A DNA stretch of 64,000 bases, taken from the NCBI RefSeq assembly GCF_933775445.1, contig NC_065874.1, positions 26,110,501 to 26,174,500 of the forward strand, written 5' to 3'. Positions 61,101 to 64,000 of this stretch are shown piece after piece; position 1 is the stretch's first letter, and every line of letters begins with the position of its first letter. This stretch comes from Argentina anserina. Taxonomy: Eukaryota; Streptophyta; Magnoliopsida; Rosales; Rosaceae. Position numbers and translations under genes: made by a program. The notes beneath the pieces are model-generated. The model was not told the DNA's origin. It searched no databases and worked only from the letters and a program-made list of their open reading frames with translations.

Positions 61101-61730
61101 TGGATTTAATAGGATAGTTGGGGTGGTGAGCCCGAAGTTTGATGATCTCTGCTAATAAGTTAGTAAATGCAGCATTCCTTGTGGATAGCAAAGCGACGTG
61201 TGACCAACGCGTCGATGCACCGACTAATACCATAAAATATCTAAAAGGTCCACATTTTGGTTGAATAGGTTCACAAATATCACCTTGGATACGTTGTAAG
61301 AAATGAATGTTCTCAGTTGAAGCTTTAGCAAAATAATGACTTCCTTGAAATTAGCAAGAGAACAAGCTTTGCAAAACAAGCGATAAGCATAAGAAATTGT
61401 CATGGAGGCATTAGAAAGCACGAGAGGCATCACAAGCTCGTTTGAAGGAAGGGATGCCGCCACTGACGGCATGAAAGCCGTGGAGCTGCCGTGAGAGGCA
61501 AGCTCGGCCACACCGTGCGGTATTGGACTTGGACTTGGGCCGAGACCGGCCTTGTTGCCTCCCGCCACCTTCAAAAGCGGGAACGTTAATGAAAATTTTA
61601 CCTTTGAAGGTGTGGAGAAGACGAGAGTAGCTTCTCTTGAGCGAAGACGTTGCTTGTGAAGTTCGCGTTTCTTGTGTGAATATGAGGGGGAGCAATCTTG
61701 AATGCTTTGATGCAGGGTTTTGCGGGACAA
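58150..61730 (-). pseudogene. Copia pol remnant (integrase, RT, RNase H)
   Basis: In transcript order, a pre-integrase remnant and the integrase core occupy about 61320-60763 (STRWSHVALLS, IRLDNAGKFTSK, HVHSQNGLAEATIKR). A linker (60762-60160) contains an IPAANVPA-type segment and KRGRP. Reverse transcriptase is at about 59660-59125 with the catalytic YVDD in VVVYVDDMNII. RNase H is at about 58640-58190 with DPHKTRSQTGYVF and SSNHAEIIALHEA. Many frame changes and stops separate these parts. GC-rich segments unlike normal copia linkers interrupt it near 58640-58825, 60225-60390 and 61435-61590. Confidence 0.88.
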
Positions 61731-61973
61731 AAATATTATTTTGCGGAGGAGACCCTACGAAGTTGCGAGGCTGCGTGCAGGGGCTGAAAGAGTCGGCAGA
61801 GGCTGCAGGGGGTCTGCAATGGTGACGATCAGGAGCGGCGGTAGGGGTTGTCGCCGACGAGGAGCGGCGACGAGAAGGTTGCCGGAGGCTGGAGACGAAG
61901 GCGACCGGCGGGAGAGAAAAAATTTTCTAGGGCTCTAAAAGTTCAAGGTTTTAGGGCAAAGTGCGTGATAACG

Positions 61974-62157
61974 TGATGCAGAATGAAATAACTGTGTTTT
62001 ATTGAATGATATGAGAGCCTATATATAGGCATTATAAAACCACAATCTCATAGGATTCAGAGTCCTAATCTATTACAGAGATGCTAATCCATCTCCTAAC
62101 AAGAAACCTATTAGGGTAAGACACACAAAAAGATATAATAGTTTTTCTCCCGGAACA
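61974..62157 (-). repeat. 5' LTR of the copia element
   Basis: This copy lies upstream in the element's own orientation. GC-rich sequence (about 61745-61925) lies just inside it where gag would begin. Confidence 0.9.
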
Positions 62158-62162
62158 ACAAT

Positions 62163-63049
62163 GTTTAAAAAAAATCAAATTAGCAATAGTGTTGGAAATC
62201 GATTGATAGTTGAGGCTCAAACTTTGAAAGTTGGATTATGGAGTCTTAGGTTTAAAATAATTTTTTAAATACCATTAAGAACCCAATGATTTTCAACAAA
62301 TTACCATTGACCCACTTCTTCTTCGTCCACACTTCAAACGAATCAAACCTAACCAATGGGGAGAGGAACTCTCTCAGTCTCTTTCTCTTAAAATGGTGCG
62401 TCAAAGATGAGACTGCCTTCCCCAGGTTCATGAACCCACTCTGCTTCTCTGCTTTAGCAACGTAATATCTCACTCTCTCTACCAACTCTAGTTTTCAATT
62501 CGAGTTTTCTGATTGCTGCCTCTTTAGTAAAATTTTGAATTCATTTGTTCCATAAATCTAGTCAATTTGAATAAAGAGTAATTGGGTCTGTAGAATTTCG
62601 TGCAATTGAATTACCCTTTTATGTTATGTTGCTGAAATCACGTATACTTTGATTTTATCATCCTTTTATGTTTAGATTTATGGGAAGCTCTTGATAGAAT
62701 CTGGGATTCATTTTTATCAAGACATTGTTGGCTCTTAATATATACCCCAGATTTATAAGTGAATTTATGTGTGGATCTTCAAATACTACTTGTTTGCAGG
62801 ACAGTAGTGATTATGATGTTAATGCTTTTTGTAATAAAAACATTACTATATATTTGGTCTTGGTTTTTTCATCCAAAACTTCATGATCAAGTTGTTAATA
62901 AAGTTCTGATCTTTATATGCATTCTGGTTTTGGATTAAAGTTTTGATCTTTCTTTTTGGGTTGGGATTAGGAGCAAATGGTATTTCACTAAAACCTCTTT
63001 TGCTCTCATTCACTGACTCAGTCGTCATAGTGAAGCAAAGGGCTGGAAA
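62163..63049. other. Intergenic DNA, nothing recognised
   Basis: AT-rich sequence between the copia element and the F-box pseudogene. No coding frame, repeat or RNA gene is supported; the last few hundred bases are probably the former F-box promoter and leader. Confidence 0.4.
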
Positions 63050-64000
63050 ATGCAGAGGGGCTCAGCAGCAGCCGAAACAATAGGTTACAATGAAGACCTC
63101 CTAAAACAACTCCTCCTTTGCTTACCAGCCAAATCACTCAACCGCTTAAAATGTGTCTCTAAGCTCTGGTGCTCTCTCATCTCCAACCCCAAATTTTATC
63201 ATGCCCATACCCTTAGCAACCCTACTACTAAATTCTCCTCTGGCTTCTTCATAAACAAAACCACCACAACTCCCCCTATCTCATACAGCCACCCCAATTT
63301 ATCTCCCTCCTTCCTAACAATACTAACTTAGGCCCATCCACGCCCCTCAGTTTTATCCCAGACCCACACCACCTCAAAATTCATCAGTCCTGTAATGGCC
63401 TGCTCCTTTGTAGTAATGAGTTCTCAATCCCCAAAAAATTCTATGTGGTTAATCCCACAACTATCTGTTTCTCCCAAATTGTTCTTCATCCCTCTTTGAA
63501 ACTCACAACAACACTCTTGAGTGTTGCTCTGGCTTTTGATCCCTCCATATCTCCTCATTATAAGCTGGTGCTTATTTTGACCCCTGATACTCAAACCCAC
63601 AGGTCTTGTGAGATTGAGTTTGAGATATATTCTTCTGAGACTCGAACCTGCAGGGCTTGCAAGTCTATTGATATGTGGTTTCCGTCCATGAAGTTTCTAC
63701 CCGGTGTATATTGTAATGGGAGGATTAATTGGCTGAGCACGTTTCGTTGCTCGGTTCACTATGACATAGTTGAAGGGCATTATGGAGTGGTAGATGAGCT
63801 TTGCTATAAGTCAACGAAAGATTTTTTTTTTGGGTGTCTGGTGGTTGTTTGCATCTTATTGAAATGTGTTTGACTGATACAAACCGACTTGACTTGCTGG
63901 AGATGGGGAAGGATTACTATGGCTGGTTTGTCAAGTACTAGGTTAATCTTGGTCTCAGAGTGCCGCATTTCCTTATACTAGCCCATTATGTTGTCTATCT
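63050..64000 (+). pseudogene. F-box protein pseudogene (At5g07610-like), runs off the window
   Basis: Intact members recruit substrates to SCF ubiquitin ligases. ATG at 63050 begins an F-box (residues ~12-50: NEDLLKQLLLCLPAKSLNRLKCVSK, then SLISNPKF). A one-base shift near 63285-63300 is needed to leave the frame ending at 63331 and continue with HQSCNGLLLC (~63383) and the FBA-type region up to about 63820. A second shift falls in the ten-T run 63822-63831, after which SGGCLHLIEMC and EMGKDYYGWFVKY follow in another frame. There a TAG at 63939-63941 interrupts before VNLGLRVP. The sequence continues beyond the window. The T-run shift could be a sequencing error, but the other lesions suggest a pseudogene. 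Confidence 0.75.

Larger units (their letters stand above)
57777..62157 (-). mobile_element. Decayed Ty1/copia retrotransposon
   Basis: LTRs of 184 bp (61974-62157 is the 5' LTR, 57777-57960 the 3' LTR) run TG to CA on the minus strand and are flanked by the exact 5-bp duplication ACAAT (57772-57776 and 62158-62162). A polypurine tract AAGAGGGAG precedes the 3' LTR. Domain order integrase, then reverse transcriptase, then RNase H identifies copia. The gag-protease part is largely gone: only ~0.7 kb separates the 5' LTR from integrase. I estimate about 12% LTR difference by eye, so it is old. Confidence 0.92.

Overview
The window is nuclear DNA of a flowering plant, most likely a eudicot. The genes are intron-rich with GT-AG boundaries, proteins carry chloroplast or ER targeting signals, and the intergenic DNA is AT-rich and full of plant-type transposons. 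I lean towards Rosaceae, but nothing here proves the family.

Layout. A disease-resistance gene (661-4047, +) joins a TIR exon to an NB-ARC-LRR exon that looks like the non-TIR (CNL) class. Between 4.3 and 10 kb lie a GC-rich foldback, a Tourist-like MITE, an unrecognised degenerate ORF pair and a possible CACTA end. A 12-exon protein disulfide isomerase of the PDIL1-4 type (10048-18196, +) carries a nearly fresh, non-coding LTR retrotransposon (12379-16342) in intron 5. A small proline/serine-rich membrane-anchored wall protein follows (20257-20742, +), then an F-box-associated-domain pseudogene (22348-22884, -). Transposons crowd 23.1-26.8 kb: two hAT-type MITEs, a hairpin MITE and a probable solo LTR. 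The 19-exon gene for HDS/IspG of the plastid MEP pathway lies at 29257-34897 (-), with a further intron in its 5' UTR. A 3-kb non-autonomous hAT-type element containing a five-copy ~505-bp satellite (36127-39105) separates it from a YrdC/Sua5 tRNA-modification gene (39623-41250, -).

From about 43.8 to 57,600 there is a large, decayed but once autonomous-type Helitron. It has a RepHel transposase gene broken by a frameshift, a 1.1-kb Mutator-type insertion (itself holding a copia solo LTR) and stop codons, plus an RPA1-like gene and a canonical Helitron 3' hairpin ending in CTAG. A decayed Ty1/copia element on the minus strand (57777-62157) and the start of an F-box pseudogene (63050-end) close the window.

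The host genes do not form a pathway. PDI acts in ER folding, HDS makes isoprenoid precursors in plastids, and YrdC makes threonylcarbamoyl-AMP for tRNA t6A. Their proximity matches, from memory, the Arabidopsis At5g60590-At5g60640 neighbourhood, so they probably form an ancestral syntenic block swollen by transposons. Several elements were delimited to the base by finding their target-site duplications.
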